A stretch of DNA of 64,000 nucleotides from Burkholderiaceae bacterium (lineage in GTDB: Bacteria > Pseudomonadota > Gammaproteobacteria > Burkholderiales > Burkholderiaceae_D): assembly GCA_018261755.1 (NCBI GenBank), contig JAGTRJ010000014.1, positions 62,001-126,000 on the forward strand, written 5' to 3'. The position numbers and the translations under genes were made by a program. The notes beneath the pieces were generated by a model. It saw only the letters and a list, made by a program, of their open reading frames with translations, was not told the DNA's origin and did not search any database. Below, piece by piece: positions 52,553-62,709 of the stretch (the first letter of the stretch is position 1; the number at the start of each line of letters is the position of its first letter).

Positions 52553-53008
52553 TCATTCATTTGTGCCGGAATTTGCGCGGCCGGAATCGGCTGCATTTGC
52601 CATGGCGGCGGTTTTCCGGCGCAGCAGTCGTTCGAATGCGAGCGTGCCGGTAACGACGCGTACATGCTGCGCTTCGCCGATCTGTTCGTCTGCGTCGTGC
52701 GCGATGATATGAAACGTCAGGTTGCGGCCGTCGATGGCGGTCAGTTCGGCGGTTGTGCGCACATGCATGCCGACCGGTGTGGCGCCATGGTGCCGCAGAT
52801 CGATGCGAGTGCCGATGGTTTGCTGTTCCGGCGGCAGATGCGCATCGATTGCCTGCTGCGCCGCTGCTTCCATCAATGCCGCTAGCGCGGGCGTGGCTAG
52901 CACCGGCATCCGGCCGCTGCCGAGCTGGCGCGCGGTGTGCTGTTCGGCCACGATGATTGCGGCCGTGCCGGTCAGGCCGGGGATGAGTGCGGTTGGCTGG
53001 ACGGCCAT
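52553..53008 (-). CDS. Hotdog-fold thioesterase (FlK-like)
   Basis: The 151-residue protein has the hotdog thioesterase pattern: ALIPGLTGTAAIIVAEQHTARQLGSG near residues 7-31, MPVLATPALAALMEAAAQQAI near 33-53 with the catalytic Thr/Glu region, and IGTRIDLRHHGATPVGMHVRTTAEL near 65-90, as in fluoroacetyl-CoA thioesterases and related acyl-CoA hydrolases. It would hydrolyse a short acyl-CoA. The ATG at 53008 has GAGGAT 5 bases upstream; the in-frame ATG at 53101 is rejected. In a cell that turns over formyl- and oxalyl-CoA, an acyl-CoA hydrolase is plausible, but its substrate is unknown. Confidence 0.82.
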   Translation of the reverse strand: MAVQPTALIPGLTGTAAIIVAEQHTARQLGSGRMPVLATPALAALMEAAAQQAIDAHLPPEQQTIGTRIDLRHHGATPVGMHVRTTAELTAIDGRNLTFHIIAHDADEQIGEAQHVRVVTGTLAFERLLRRKTAAMANAADSGRANSGTNE

Positions 53009-53035
53009 CGGAAATCCTCGACAATATTTGGGAAA

Positions 53036-53118
53036 TATGGGGAGTATAAGGTCATTTTCTCCCCTGGGACACGTAAATGCTGGTGATGTAAAAATACTCA
53101 TACCAGTATATTTTTGGC
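53036..53118 (+). repeat. Dispersed 80-bp three-box element, copy E
   Basis: Boxes: GTAT 53044, ATAC 53094, GTAT 53106 (offsets 50, 12 and 62, the only copy one base short). CTGGT lies 14 bp before the ATAC. It lies downstream of the peptide-binding-protein gene and upstream of the thioesterase gene. Read on the minus strand, the palindrome is followed by a T-run. Confidence 0.7.
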
Positions 53119-53164
53119 GTCGCTGGCGCAGAAACGGCGTCCAAAGCCTTGCTCTGGGCTGTCG

Positions 53165-54934
53165 TCAATGCCTTGCAACGTCGATGTATTGCCAGTCCGA
53201 TTGCAGGATCGGATGCTTCTTGAAGCCCTGCACCCATGGCCGCACCAGCCAGTTGCGCACGCGCGAAACATGCAGTGACCACGCGGTATCCGCTTCCATC
53301 TGCCGGTTCATCTGCGCATACAACTTGTGTCGCGCCGCGCCAGGCGGCAGTGCCATTGCCTTGCGGTATAGCGCATCGAATGCCGGTGAGGCATAGCAGC
53401 CGTGGTTGCCGCGGCCGGCATTCGGGCCATACAGCAGTTGCAGGAAATTTTCACCTTCAGGGAAATCGGCATGCCAGGCGCCGCCCCACATCATCAGCCG
53501 GCATTCGGTTGCTGCCTTCAAATTGTCGGCGAAATTGCTGATCGGGAATTCGGCGCGGAGACTGATTCGATCCAGTCCGCGTTTCCAGATTTCCGCCATC
53601 GTTTTTGAGCTGGTGCCGGGCTCGCCGTGGATTTTCAGCGTCAGCGGTTTGCCGTCCGGCAGAGTGCGATAACCGTCCGCGCCCCGCTGGTAACCGAAAT
53701 GATCGAGTAGCCGGTTTGCCAGTTCCGGCTCGTAAGCGATGCTGCTGCGGTAGCCCGGATCATGCCCAGCCACGCCTGCTGGCACGATCATGTGCGCGCG
53801 ACTGGCCTGGCCGTTGCGCAGCAGCGTGATTTCATCCTGCACGCTGTAGGCCATGGCGATGGCGCGCCGTAGCGCGATTTTTTCCTTGCTGTAGCCACCG
53901 GTGACCGGATCGTTGAAATTGAAAATCGTATAGGTGACTTCTGGTTCGATCGCGCGCGCCAGCCGGATGCCTTGCGCCGCGAATTCCGGTTTTAGCTGCT
54001 CGCCGGCCAGCACTTTCGGCGCGGCCACCTGCGGCAGTTTGTCGAAATCGATTTTTCCTTCCTGAAACGCGAGCCAGCGCGACTGTTCTTCTTCGATGAT
54101 CGCGATCTCAACCCGCCCGATTTGCGGCATTTTCTTGCCCTGCATTTCCTTCACGATTTGCTCGTCGTATGGATCGGCTGATGGCTTGAAATGCCAGACG
54201 AAGCCACGGTAATCGGGATTCGCTTCGAGCACGATCTTGCTGCGCGGCACATACTGTTTCAGCCGGTACGGACCTGTGCCGACCGGATGCTGGCCGCTTT
54301 GCGCGCCATAGGTTTCGACCACTTCGCGCGCAACCGCCGCCAGCCCGCCATAGGCCAGCACGTACAGGAAATTCGGATCGGGCCGGTTCAGGCGAATCAC
54401 CAGCGTGTAACGATCCGGCGTTTGCAGGCCGGCGACCGGCGCATCGTAATCGAAGCGGCCTGATTTTTTCGCCCTGGCGGCCAGTGCACCCAGCCCGACG
54501 ATCTTGCCTTCGACAAACCCGGCCGACGGCGAGCGGTTGGCTGGATCCATCAGCCGCTTGATCGAGTAGGCGAAATCGCGCGCGGTCAGCTCGCGTCTTT
54601 TTCCGTGGAATGCAGGGTCGGGCGTGAAGTGGATGCCTTTCCTGATGCGGAAGGTGTAAACCTTGCCGTGGTCGGACTGCTTCGGCATCGCCTCGGCCGC
54701 GTTCGGCACCAGTTTCGCCGGCCGCGCGAGGTAATCGTAAGTCAGCAGCGTTTCGAAAATCGCATCGGCAACCCAGCCGGAATAATAATTCTGCGTGCGC
54801 ACCATGTCGAAACCGTCGTCCGCTGCTTCGAACACGGTATGCACGATCTTCGATGGATCGGCTGGGCTGGCGGCGTGTGCGCCAGCAGTCAGAAGCAGAA
54901 TGAAGGTCAGGCAAAGCCGGCATCGATGCCACAT
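53165..54934 (-). CDS. Orphan ABC transporter solute-binding protein, peptide/nickel type (SBP family 5)
   Basis: The 589-residue protein has a signal peptide (basic start, hydrophobic core, AHA cleavage near residue 21) and the SBP_bac_5 layout: AIFETLLTYDYLARPAKLVPNAAEAM near 58-83, FTFRIRKGIHFTP-like segment near 100, ARDFAYSIKRLMDPANRS near 122-140, and a C-terminal lobe with AAEIW-type helices. These proteins bind oligopeptides or metal chelates in the periplasm. No permease or ATPase gene is adjacent, so it must work with components elsewhere. ATG 54934 has AAAGGA six bases upstream. It is divergent from ribF. Confidence 0.87.
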   Translation of the reverse strand: MWHRCRLCLTFILLLTAGAHAASPADPSKIVHTVFEAADDGFDMVRTQNYYSGWVADAIFETLLTYDYLARPAKLVPNAAEAMPKQSDHGKVYTFRIRKGIHFTPDPAFHGKRRELTARDFAYSIKRLMDPANRSPSAGFVEGKIVGLGALAARAKKSGRFDYDAPVAGLQTPDRYTLVIRLNRPDPNFLYVLAYGGLAAVAREVVETYGAQSGQHPVGTGPYRLKQYVPRSKIVLEANPDYRGFVWHFKPSADPYDEQIVKEMQGKKMPQIGRVEIAIIEEEQSRWLAFQEGKIDFDKLPQVAAPKVLAGEQLKPEFAAQGIRLARAIEPEVTYTIFNFNDPVTGGYSKEKIALRRAIAMAYSVQDEITLLRNGQASRAHMIVPAGVAGHDPGYRSSIAYEPELANRLLDHFGYQRGADGYRTLPDGKPLTLKIHGEPGTSSKTMAEIWKRGLDRISLRAEFPISNFADNLKAATECRLMMWGGAWHADFPEGENFLQLLYGPNAGRGNHGCYASPAFDALYRKAMALPPGAARHKLYAQMNRQMEADTAWSLHVSRVRNWLVRPWVQGFKKHPILQSDWQYIDVARH

Positions 54935-55048
54935 GTCGTATCCTTTAATTGCGTCCATTTGCAAAGCGGTTCCCATTATTATGCTGTGCTCGGCCGCGAT
55001 TGCAAAAGCCTTTATAATCACCCGTTTGCAACAGCATTCCTGTTTGGT

Positions 55049-55990
55049 ATGAAAGTTTTTCGCGGCATTCCCGCCGCCGATGCGCGCAGGCCCTGCGCGC
55101 TGGCGATCGGCAATTTCGATGGCGTGCACTGTGGCCACCGCCAGTTGCTGGCGCGGGTGCGCGCGGCGGCGACGCTGCGTGGCATCGACGCTGCCGTGAT
55201 GACTTTCCAGCCGCATCCGCGTGAATACTTTGCCCGGCTGTGCGGTGATTTGTCGAAGGTGCCGCCGACGATTGCCAACCTGCGCGACAAGCTGCTCGGT
55301 TTTGCCGAAGCCGGCATGGACCGGGCCATTGTCGAGCATTTCTCTGCCCATTTCGCCGCCTTGCCGCACCAGCAGTTCATCGAGCATGTGCTGGTGCAGG
55401 GGTTGCAGGTCAAGTGGCTGATCGTGGGCGAGGATTTCCGTTACGGCGCGAACCGCGCCGGCAATGTCGCGCATCTGCGCCAAGCGGGAAAACACCATGG
55501 GTTCGAGGTCGAGGTGTTGCCCGATGTCGATGTCAATGGCTTGCGGATTTCATCTTCCGCCATACGTGAAGCATTGCTCAACAGCGATTTCGGGCGTGCG
55601 GCAGAATTGCTCGGTCATCCATACGCGATTTCCGGGCGCGTGATTCACGGCAAGAAACTGGGGCGCGATCTGGGGTTTCCGACGCTCAATCTGCGCATGG
55701 AGCAGCAGTTGCCGGCGCTGACCGGCATTTTCGTCACGCGTGTTCACGGGCTAGCGGATGCGCCGCTGCCGTCGGTATCGTGCATCGGTACGCGCCCGAC
55801 CGTGGACGACAGCGGCCGCCGGCTGCTGGAAACGCATGTCCTTGATTATCAGGGCGATTGTTACGGCAGGCTGGTGAAGGTCGAGTTCCTGCAAAAGCTG
55901 CGCGACAACCGCAAGTTCGGCGGTCTGGCCGAGTTGACGGCGGCGATTGCCGGTGATGTCGAGCAATCGCGCGCTTATTTCCGCCGCTGA
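55049..55990 (+). CDS. ribF: Bifunctional riboflavin kinase/FAD synthetase
   Basis: RibF phosphorylates riboflavin to FMN and adenylylates FMN to FAD. The 313-residue protein has the N-terminal adenylyltransferase domain (LAIGNFDGVHCGHRQLL near residue 18, ISSSAIREALLNSDFGRAAELLG near 170) and the C-terminal kinase domain (GRVIHGKKLGRDLGFPTLNL near 197, VSCIGTRPTVDDSGRRLLETH near 241). It leads the ribF-ileS-lspA-coaBC-dut cluster, typical of betaproteobacteria. ATG 55049 begins the conserved MKVFRG start; the longer frame from 54605 is rejected. A promoter is expected in the 114-base spacer to the peptide-binding gene. Confidence 0.95.
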   Translation: MKVFRGIPAADARRPCALAIGNFDGVHCGHRQLLARVRAAATLRGIDAAVMTFQPHPREYFARLCGDLSKVPPTIANLRDKLLGFAEAGMDRAIVEHFSAHFAALPHQQFIEHVLVQGLQVKWLIVGEDFRYGANRAGNVAHLRQAGKHHGFEVEVLPDVDVNGLRISSSAIREALLNSDFGRAAELLGHPYAISGRVIHGKKLGRDLGFPTLNLRMEQQLPALTGIFVTRVHGLADAPLPSVSCIGTRPTVDDSGRRLLETHVLDYQGDCYGRLVKVEFLQKLRDNRKFGGLAELTAAIAGDVEQSRAYFRR

Positions 55991-56089
55991 AGAAACGTCG
56001 AGCCAGTAAAACGCCGAAAAACCGTTTCTGCCTCGTTCTCGCGGTAAAATGACAGGTTTTAGTGCAGCACAGCTTTTCCATACAAAATT

Positions 56090-58987
56090 ATGTCCAAGAA
56101 GCAAGACAAAGGCCAATCCGCCAAGCCGAACAAGGATTATCCGGTCAACATGCTGGATACGCCATTCCCGATGCGCGGCGACCTCGCCAAGCGCGAACCG
56201 CAATGGGTCAAACAATGGCAGGAAAAGAAAATCTATGAGCGTGTTCGCAAGGCGGCCAAGGGGCGGCCGCAGTTCACGCTGCACGATGGCCCGCCGTATG
56301 CGAACGGCGACATTCACATCGGCCATGCGGTCAACAAGATTCTGAAAGACATCGTCATCAAGAGCCGGACGATGGCTGGCTACGATGCGCATTACGTGCC
56401 GGGCTGGGATTGCCACGGCATGCCGATCGAAATCCAGATTGAAAAATTGCACGGCAAGAACCTGCCGGTGGCCGAAGTGCAGGCCAAGGCGCGCGCGTAT
56501 GCGGCCGAACAGGTCGAGCGGCAAAAGAAGGATTTTGTCCGTCTGGGCGTATTGGGCGAATGGGACAACCCGTACCTGACGATGAATTTCAGCAATGAAG
56601 CCAACGAATTGCGCGCGCTGGGCAAACTGCTGGAAAAGGGGTATGTCTATCGCGGGCTGAAGCCGGTCAACTGGTGTTTCGATTGTGGTTCGGCACTGGC
56701 CGAGGCGGAAGTCGAATATCAGGACAAGCGCGACCCGGAAATCGATGTTGGTTTTGCCTTTGCCGAGCCGGAAAAGATTGCGGCCGCGTTCGGGCTGCCG
56801 AAACTGCCGACCGACGAAGGCAAAATTGTTATCTGGACCACCACGCCGTGGACGATTCCGTCGAACCAGGCGCTGAACGTGCATCCGGAATTCGACTATG
56901 CGCTGATCGAAACCGAAAATGGTTTGCTGATCCTGGCGGACGAGCGCGCGATGCGCGCCGCCGCTGGCGATGCGCACAACTGCCATCTGCAAAAGGCGTA
57001 CGGCCTGACGACATGGAACAAGCTGGCGACCTGCAAGGGTGAGGCGCTGGCCGGCATCAAGTTCAAGCATCCGTTCTACGACGTGCATGAAGGCTACCGC
57101 CGTTTTTCGCCGGTTTATCCAGAAGAATACGTGACGCTCGATACCGGTACCGGTATCGTGCATTCCGCGCCGGCTTACGGCGTGGACGACTTTATCTCAT
57201 GCAAGAAAAATGGCATGAAGGATGGCGACATCCTGAACCCGGTGATGGGTGATGGCCGCTATGCGTCGTGGCTGCCGCTGTTTGCCGGCATGACGATCTG
57301 GGAAGCATCGAAGCCGATTTGCGACAAGCTGCGTGAAGTCGGCGCGCTGCTGAATTTCGGCATGTCGTCGCACAGCTACATGCACTGCTGGCGGCACAAG
57401 ACACCGATCGTTTATCGCGCCACCTCGCAATGGTTCGCCGGCATGGACCTCAAGCCGAAAGATGGCGGCCCGACGCTGCGCGAAGCGGCATTGAACGGCG
57501 TGGAAGAAACGGCATTCTTCCCGAACTGGGGCAAGGTGCGGCTGCAGAATATGATTGCCAACCGGCCGGACTGGACTCTGTCGCGCCAGCGGCAGTGGGG
57601 CGTGCCGATGGCGTTCTTCCTGCACAAGGAAACCGGCCAACTGCATCCGCGCACGCCTGAACTGCTGGAGCAGATCGCACAGCGGATCGAACAGCAGGGC
57701 ATCGAAGCCTGGCAGGCACTCGACCCGAAAGAATTGCTGGGCGACGAAGCCGCGATATATGAGAAGAACCGCGACACGCTCGACGTCTGGTTCGATTCCG
57801 GTATCACGCACCTGACGGTGATGCGCGGTTCGCACGACCAGCAGCACACATTCCCGGCCGACCTGTATCTCGAAGGTTCGGATCAGCACCGCGGCTGGTT
57901 CCATTCATCGCTGCTGACTGCATCGATGCTCGATGGTCGCGCGCCGTACAAGGCGCTGTTGACGCACGGTTTCGTGGTCGATGGCGAAGGCAAGAAGATG
58001 TCGAAATCGGCCGGCAACGTGATCGCGCCGCAGCAGGTGTTCGACAAGCTAGGGGCCGACATTCTGCGCCTTTGGGTCGCATCGACTGATTACTCCGGCG
58101 AACTGAACATCTCGAATGAAATCCTGACGCGCGTGACCGATGCGTACCGCCGCATCCGCAACACGCTGCGTTTCCTGCTGGCGAATGTGTCCGATTTCGA
58201 TCCGGCCAGGGATGCGCTGCCGATCGAACAACTGCTGGAACTGGATCGGCATGCGATTGCCAACATGGCGGCGCTGCAGGCGGAGTTGCTCAAGCATTAC
58301 GAGGCATACGAATTCCATCCGGTGGTGGCGAAGCTGCAAACCTACTGCTCGGAAGATCTCGGCAGCTTCCATCTAGACATCCTGAAAGACCGGCTGTACA
58401 CCTCGGCCGCGGGGTCGAACGCGCGCCGTTCGGCGCAGACCGCGCTGTGGCACATCACGCAGGCGTTGCTGCGGCTGATGGCGCCGATCCTGTCGTTCAC
58501 GATCGAGGAGGCATGGTCGGTGTTCGCATCGAAAGCGGAATATACCGCCAGCGATGAAACCATCTTTACCCAACTGTTCTATCCGCTGCCGGCAATCGCC
58601 GATGGTGCGGCGCTGCTGGAAAAATATGCGGCGCTGCGCGAAGTGCGCGCGCAGATTACGAAGCAGCTGGAAGAAGTGCGGATTGAAGGCAAGATCGGTT
58701 CGTCGCTGCAGGCCGAAGTCGAAATCAAGGCCAGTGGCGCGAAGTACGATGCGCTGGCCAGCCTAGGCGACGATCTGAAATTCGTGTTCATCACCTCGGC
58801 GGCAAAGCTGGAAAAAGTGGTGAGCGAGGCGGATGAAGCGATCAGCGTCGTGCCGTCGGCGTTCGAGAAGTGCGACCGCTGCTGGCATTACCGCGACGAC
58901 GTTGGCAGTGATCCGGCGCATCCGCACCTCTGCGGCCGCTGCGCCAGCAACCTGTTTGGCGCGGGCGAACCGCGCAAATTTGCCTGA
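56090..58987 (+). CDS. ileS: Isoleucyl-tRNA synthetase
   Basis: The 965-residue class I synthetase has HIGH in [19 protein letters not shown] near residue 70, a CP1 editing domain (about 200-400, with [18 protein letters not shown] and [12 protein letters not shown]), KMSKS in [14 protein letters not shown] near 635 and a C-terminal zinc site in [13 protein letters not shown] and HLCGRCASN near 925-955. All active-site and zinc signatures are intact. It follows ribF by 99 bp, the usual order in betaproteobacteria, and is followed after 15 bp by lspA. Confidence 0.96.
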   Translation: MSKKQDKGQSAKPNKDYPVNMLDTPFPMRGDLAKREPQWVKQWQEKKIYERVRKAAKGRPQFTLHDGPPYANGDIHIGHAVNKILKDIVIKSRTMAGYDAHYVPGWDCHGMPIEIQIEKLHGKNLPVAEVQAKARAYAAEQVERQKKDFVRLGVLGEWDNPYLTMNFSNEANELRALGKLLEKGYVYRGLKPVNWCFDCGSALAEAEVEYQDKRDPEIDVGFAFAEPEKIAAAFGLPKLPTDEGKIVIWTTTPWTIPSNQALNVHPEFDYALIETENGLLILADERAMRAAAGDAHNCHLQKAYGLTTWNKLATCKGEALAGIKFKHPFYDVHEGYRRFSPVYPEEYVTLDTGTGIVHSAPAYGVDDFISCKKNGMKDGDILNPVMGDGRYASWLPLFAGMTIWEASKPICDKLREVGALLNFGMSSHSYMHCWRHKTPIVYRATSQWFAGMDLKPKDGGPTLREAALNGVEETAFFPNWGKVRLQNMIANRPDWTLSRQRQWGVPMAFFLHKETGQLHPRTPELLEQIAQRIEQQGIEAWQALDPKELLGDEAAIYEKNRDTLDVWFDSGITHLTVMRGSHDQQHTFPADLYLEGSDQHRGWFHSSLLTASMLDGRAPYKALLTHGFVVDGEGKKMSKSAGNVIAPQQVFDKLGADILRLWVASTDYSGELNISNEILTRVTDAYRRIRNTLRFLLANVSDFDPARDALPIEQLLELDRHAIANMAALQAELLKHYEAYEFHPVVAKLQTYCSEDLGSFHLDILKDRLYTSAAGSNARRSAQTALWHITQALLRLMAPILSFTIEEAWSVFASKAEYTASDETIFTQLFYPLPAIADGAALLEKYAALREVRAQITKQLEEVRIEGKIGSSLQAEVEIKASGAKYDALASLGDDLKFVFITSAAKLEKVVSEADEAISVVPSAFEKCDRCWHYRDDVGSDPAHPHLCGRCASNLFGAGEPRKFA

Positions 58988-59002
58988 CCGAGTGCGCGCA
59001 AG

Positions 59003-59503
59003 ATGGCAACCAAAAAACGTTTGCAGGCAGTTGGTGGCGCAAGCCTGATCCCGTGGCTGGGAATTGCCGCGATCATCATCTTGCTCGATCAGCTGACGAA
59101 GATCACCATTACCAAGCTGTTTGTCTATGGCGAATCGCTGCGCGTGATGCCGGGTTTCAATCTGGTGCTGGTGTATAACCAGGGTGCGGCGTTCAGCTTC
59201 CTCGCGGCCGAATCGGGCTGGCAGCGGTATTTCTTCACCGTGATCGGCATTGTCGCGGTCGGCTTCATTTTGTATCTGCTGAAAAAACACGCCGGACAAA
59301 AACTGTTTTGCTGGGCGCTGGCGCTGGTGCTCGGCGGCGCGGTCGGCAACCTGATCGACCGCGTGCTGTATGGCCACGTGATCGATTTTCTCGATTTCCA
59401 CGTCGGCGGCTGGCATTGGCCGGCATTCAACGTGGCCGACAGCGCGATCTGCGTCGGCGCGCTGATGTTCATACTGGACGAATTGCGCCGCGTCGGGAAA
59501 TAA
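59003..59503 (+). CDS. lspA: Signal peptidase II
   Basis: LspA is the inner-membrane aspartyl protease that cleaves the signal peptide of lipoproteins such as the one encoded at 61254. The 166-residue protein has four membrane helices and the catalytic Asp pair in [18 protein letters not shown] near residues 117-133 and FNVADSAI near 142-150, with the [11 protein letters not shown] signature near 56. Length matches the family. Its stop overlaps the ATG of a short alternative coaBC start (TAATG). Confidence 0.95.
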   Translation: MATKKRLQAVGGASLIPWLGIAAIIILLDQLTKITITKLFVYGESLRVMPGFNLVLVYNQGAAFSFLAAESGWQRYFFTVIGIVAVGFILYLLKKHAGQKLFCWALALVLGGAVGNLIDRVLYGHVIDFLDFHVGGWHWPAFNVADSAICVGALMFILDELRRVGK

Positions 59504-59532
59504 TGCGGGCTGAAATGTATGGGAGAACCGGA

Positions 59533-60726
59533 ATGGAACTCGCTGGCAAGAAAATCGTTCTCGGGCTGACAGGCGGCATTGCCTGCTACAAAAGCGCCGA
59601 ATTCTGCCGCGCGCTGATCAAGGCGGGCGCTTCGGTCAATGTGGTGATGACACCGAACGCGACCCAGTTCATCACGCCGGTCACGATGCAGGCGCTGTCC
59701 GGCAATCCGGTGTATGTCGAGCAGTGGGACGGGCGCGTGACCAACAACATGGCGCACATCGCGGTCACGCGCAGTGCTGATGCGTTCGTGGTGGTGCCTT
59801 GCACCGCGAATTTCGCCGCCAAGCTGGCGCATGGCATCGCCGACGATCTGCTGTCGTCGCTATGCCTGGCGCGGCCGGCGCATGTGCCGTTCATGGTTGC
59901 GCCGGCGATGAATGTCGAGATGTGGCAAAAACCGGCCACGCAACGGAACATCGCGCAACTGCGCGCCGATGGCGTCGGCATTCTTGGTCCGGCCGCGGGC
60001 GAGCAGGCGTGTGGCGATGTTGGCATGGGGCGGATGCTGGAGCCGGACGAATTGCTGCAGGAAGTGGTGGCGGCCTTGCAGCCGAAAGTGCTGGCGGGCA
60101 AGCGCGTGCTGATCACCGCCGGGCCGACATTCGAGCCGATCGATCCGGTGCGCGGCATCACCAACCTGTCGTCGGGCAAGATGGGGTACGCGGTCGCGCG
60201 CGCGGCGCGCGAGGCTGGTGCGGAGGTGCTGCTGATATCCGGCCCGACCGCGCTGGCGACACCGTATGGCGTGAAGCGCATCGACGTGCAGACTGCGCAG
60301 CAAATGCACGAAGCGGTGATGGCGCAAGTGAACGGACAGGACGTGTTCATCGGGGTGGCTGCGGTGGCCGACTGGCGCGTGGCGAACGCGAGCGGGCAGA
60401 AACTGAAGAAGGATGGCAGCGGCGATGCGCCGCAGCTTGCTTTCGAACAGAATCCGGACATCCTGGCGTCGGTCGCGGCGCTGCCGCAACGGCCGTATTG
60501 CGTTGGTTTCGCGGCCGAATCGGAAAAACTGCTTGAGTATGGCGAGCAAAAACGGCAGAAAAAGCGGATTCCGCTCTTGGTTGGCAACATCGGCCATGAA
60601 ACTTTCGGCCTGGATCAAAACAGGCTGGTGCTGTTTGATGATGACGGTCATGTCGAACTGCCGCAGGCCGACAAGCAGGCGCTGGCGCGGCAATTGATCG
60701 CGAACATCGCCCAACGGCTGGTATAG
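59533..60726 (+). CDS. coaBC: Bifunctional phosphopantothenoylcysteine decarboxylase/synthetase
   Basis: CoaBC makes 4'-phosphopantetheine, a coenzyme A precursor. The 397-residue protein has the flavin-dependent CoaC domain (residues 1-185; LGLTGGIACYKS near 10, the catalytic-loop PAMNVEMW near 124, and the GPAAGEQACGDVGMGRM region near 155-171 with the catalytic Cys) and the CoaB domain (about 190-397; ITAGPTFEPIDPVRGITNLSSGKMG near 195-220). Start ATG 59533 has GGGAGA 6 bases upstream; the two earlier in-frame ATGs at 59503 and 59515 would add a non-conserved ten-residue leader. Position in the ileS-lspA-coaBC-dut cluster is typical. Confidence 0.94.
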   Translation: MELAGKKIVLGLTGGIACYKSAEFCRALIKAGASVNVVMTPNATQFITPVTMQALSGNPVYVEQWDGRVTNNMAHIAVTRSADAFVVVPCTANFAAKLAHGIADDLLSSLCLARPAHVPFMVAPAMNVEMWQKPATQRNIAQLRADGVGILGPAAGEQACGDVGMGRMLEPDELLQEVVAALQPKVLAGKRVLITAGPTFEPIDPVRGITNLSSGKMGYAVARAAREAGAEVLLISGPTALATPYGVKRIDVQTAQQMHEAVMAQVNGQDVFIGVAAVADWRVANASGQKLKKDGSGDAPQLAFEQNPDILASVAALPQRPYCVGFAAESEKLLEYGEQKRQKKRIPLLVGNIGHETFGLDQNRLVLFDDDGHVELPQADKQALARQLIANIAQRLV

Positions 60727-60801
60727 TTTTTCGCCGTCGCTCTAGCCCGCGCTGGAATGACAAAATCAGGATTCAATTTGTTTGGCCGGAGTTGTAACCG
60801 A

Positions 60802-61251
60802 ATGAAAACCATCGACGTCAAAATTCTCGATTCGCGGATGAAGGAACAGTTGCCCGCGTATGCAACGCCGGGCAGCGCCGGGCTGGACTTGCGCGCCTGC
60901 CTCGATGCACCGCTGGAAATCGCGCCGGGGCAAACGCAGTTGGTGCCAACCGGGATTGCGATTCACATCGCTGATCCCGGCTATGCGGCGCTGATCCTGC
61001 CGCGCAGCGGGCTGGGGCACAAGCACGGCATCGTGCTCGGCAATCTGGTTGGTTTGATCGATTCGGATTATCAGGGGCAGCTGATGGTATCGACCTGGAA
61101 TCGCGGCAGCACGCCATTTACGCTGAACCCGATGGAGCGCCTGGCGCAACTGGTGATCGTGCCGGTGGCGCAGGTTGGATTCAATCTTGTCGACGAATTC
61201 GGCAGCAGCGAGCGCGGCGCCGACGGTTTTGGCAGTACCGGAAAGATTTGA
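60802..61251 (+). CDS. dut: Deoxyuridine 5'-triphosphate nucleotidohydrolase
   Basis: Dut hydrolyses dUTP to dUMP, keeping uracil out of DNA. The 149-residue protein has all five dUTPase motifs, including GSAGLDLRA near residue 29, [15 protein letters not shown] near 71, GLIDSDYQG near 87 and the C-terminal [11 protein letters not shown] arm (139-149). The ATG at 60802 has GGAG upstream. An in-frame ATG at 60757 adds 15 non-conserved residues. It follows coaBC by 75 bp and ends 2 bp before the lipoprotein start. Confidence 0.95.
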   Translation: MKTIDVKILDSRMKEQLPAYATPGSAGLDLRACLDAPLEIAPGQTQLVPTGIAIHIADPGYAALILPRSGLGHKHGIVLGNLVGLIDSDYQGQLMVSTWNRGSTPFTLNPMERLAQLVIVPVAQVGFNLVDEFGSSERGADGFGSTGKI

Positions 61252-61253
61252 TC

Positions 61254-62678
61254 ATGACTGGACAACCGATTTTCAGACGTTGGCGCTGGCTGGCCGTGTT
61301 GCCCGCGCTACTGCTGGCCGCCTGTGCGGCGCTGGAACCGCTGCAGGTGGGAACGTCAGCCGAACAGCCGCAAACTGCCGCGAGCGCGGCGGCGAACAGT
61401 GCTGTGGCGGTTGCGCCGACCGCACCGACCAGCAGTGGCAATGCCTCGTATGACAAGTTGCGCGCGATTGCGGCGATGCAAGAACGGCTCGATCATGTTG
61501 CCGGCCCGTTGTTGCTGAAGAATGCGACCATCTGCAAAAAACAGGCGCGCAACCTGCTCGGTTTTACCGCCAAGAACCGTTATTCATATTCCGATGCGAT
61601 GGCCGATTCCGCACGGGATGCGCTGGGCCTGGGCGAGCCGCTGCAGGTGATGGCGGTGATGGCGGGCAGCGGGGCGGAACGCGTTGGCCTGCGCAAGGGC
61701 GATAACCTGATCGCGGTCGCCAACAAGCCGATGCCGCAAGGGAGGAATGCCGAATATGATGCGCCGGCGGTGCTGGCGCCGTTTGTCGTCGGTCAGAACA
61801 GCGTCAAGCTGACCGTGCAGCGCGACGGCAGGAACCAGACCCTGAGCGTGCCGCTGACGTCTGCGTGCGCGTTCCGCATCGAACTGGGCAATACCGACAG
61901 CGTGGATATGTACGCCGATGGTCGCCGTGTGCTGGTGACGCGCGGGATGATGAATTTTGTGCGCTCGGATGAAGAACTGGCATATGTAATTGCCAAGGGG
62001 ATGGTGCACAACCTGCTTGGTCATCCGCAGAAAATGCAGACCGCCAAGGCAACGGCCGACATCATCAACAACCTGATGCAGGTGCAGCCAGATGCCGGCA
62101 AGGTGACCGCGCTCAAGCCTGTGCCGCAGGCGATGGATACTCTGGCCGACCGGCTGTCGATGGTGGTGGTGGCGCGTGCCGGGCTGAGGGTCGATGGCGC
62201 ACCGGCGTTCTGGCAGCGGTTGGCCTCGCAGCATCCGGCCAGCGAAGCGCCGGACAGCTTTACCGCCCGTCATCCGGCGATGACGCAGCGCATTGCCGCG
62301 ATGGAAAAGGCGATTAGCCAGATTAATTCGGTTCGCGTCAGCAAGAAACTGGTGAAGAAGGCGCAGGCGAAACCGGTGGCGCAGGCTGATGAGCAGACTG
62401 AAGAAGCATCGTCGGAACAGTCTGCGGGGCAGGCAACCGAAACGGCAGCCGAGTCGGCGGCAGAATCTGTGCCGGCTGTTGCAGGCCGGGTAGGATCTGC
62501 TGCCGTGGCTGAGCGGGCAACGGTACGCAAAGGCAAGCGTGGCAAATCGTCCAGCCGCAAGGCCGAGAAGAAATCGGTGAAGAAAGCCGCAGATAAAAAA
62601 GCCGCAGGCAAGAAGTCGAAGAAAGCGGACAAGGGCGCCGGCAAGCCGTCGAAAAAAGGCAAGAAATCGAAAAAATAA
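61254..62678 (+). CDS. PDZ-containing lipoprotein related to M48 metallopeptidases, with degenerate zinc motif and Lys-rich tail
   Basis: The 474-residue protein has a lipoprotein signal (lipobox LLLAAC, Cys24), a PDZ-like region (about 125-205, AGSGAERVGLRKGDNLIAVANKPM), and a domain with DGRRVLVTRGMMNFVRSDEELAYVIAKGMVHNLLGH near 222-257 that matches M48-type peptidases. There the HExxH zinc motif reads KGMVH (residues 248-252): the first His and the Glu are absent and only His252 remains. The last 100 residues are Lys/Ala/Ser-rich and highly basic, like histone tails. It is probably a non-catalytic, membrane-anchored relative. ATG 61254 is chosen over TTG 61248, which overlaps the dut stop. 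Confidence 0.75.
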   Translation: MTGQPIFRRWRWLAVLPALLLAACAALEPLQVGTSAEQPQTAASAAANSAVAVAPTAPTSSGNASYDKLRAIAAMQERLDHVAGPLLLKNATICKKQARNLLGFTAKNRYSYSDAMADSARDALGLGEPLQVMAVMAGSGAERVGLRKGDNLIAVANKPMPQGRNAEYDAPAVLAPFVVGQNSVKLTVQRDGRNQTLSVPLTSACAFRIELGNTDSVDMYADGRRVLVTRGMMNFVRSDEELAYVIAKGMVHNLLGHPQKMQTAKATADIINNLMQVQPDAGKVTALKPVPQAMDTLADRLSMVVVARAGLRVDGAPAFWQRLASQHPASEAPDSFTARHPAMTQRIAAMEKAISQINSVRVSKKLVKKAQAKPVAQADEQTEEASSEQSAGQATETAAESAAESVPAVAGRVGSAAVAERATVRKGKRGKSSSRKAEKKSVKKAADKKAAGKKSKKADKGAGKPSKKGKKSKK

Positions 62679-62709
62679 TCTGACGGCTATTTCCGCGCGG
62701 AGGCAAAAT

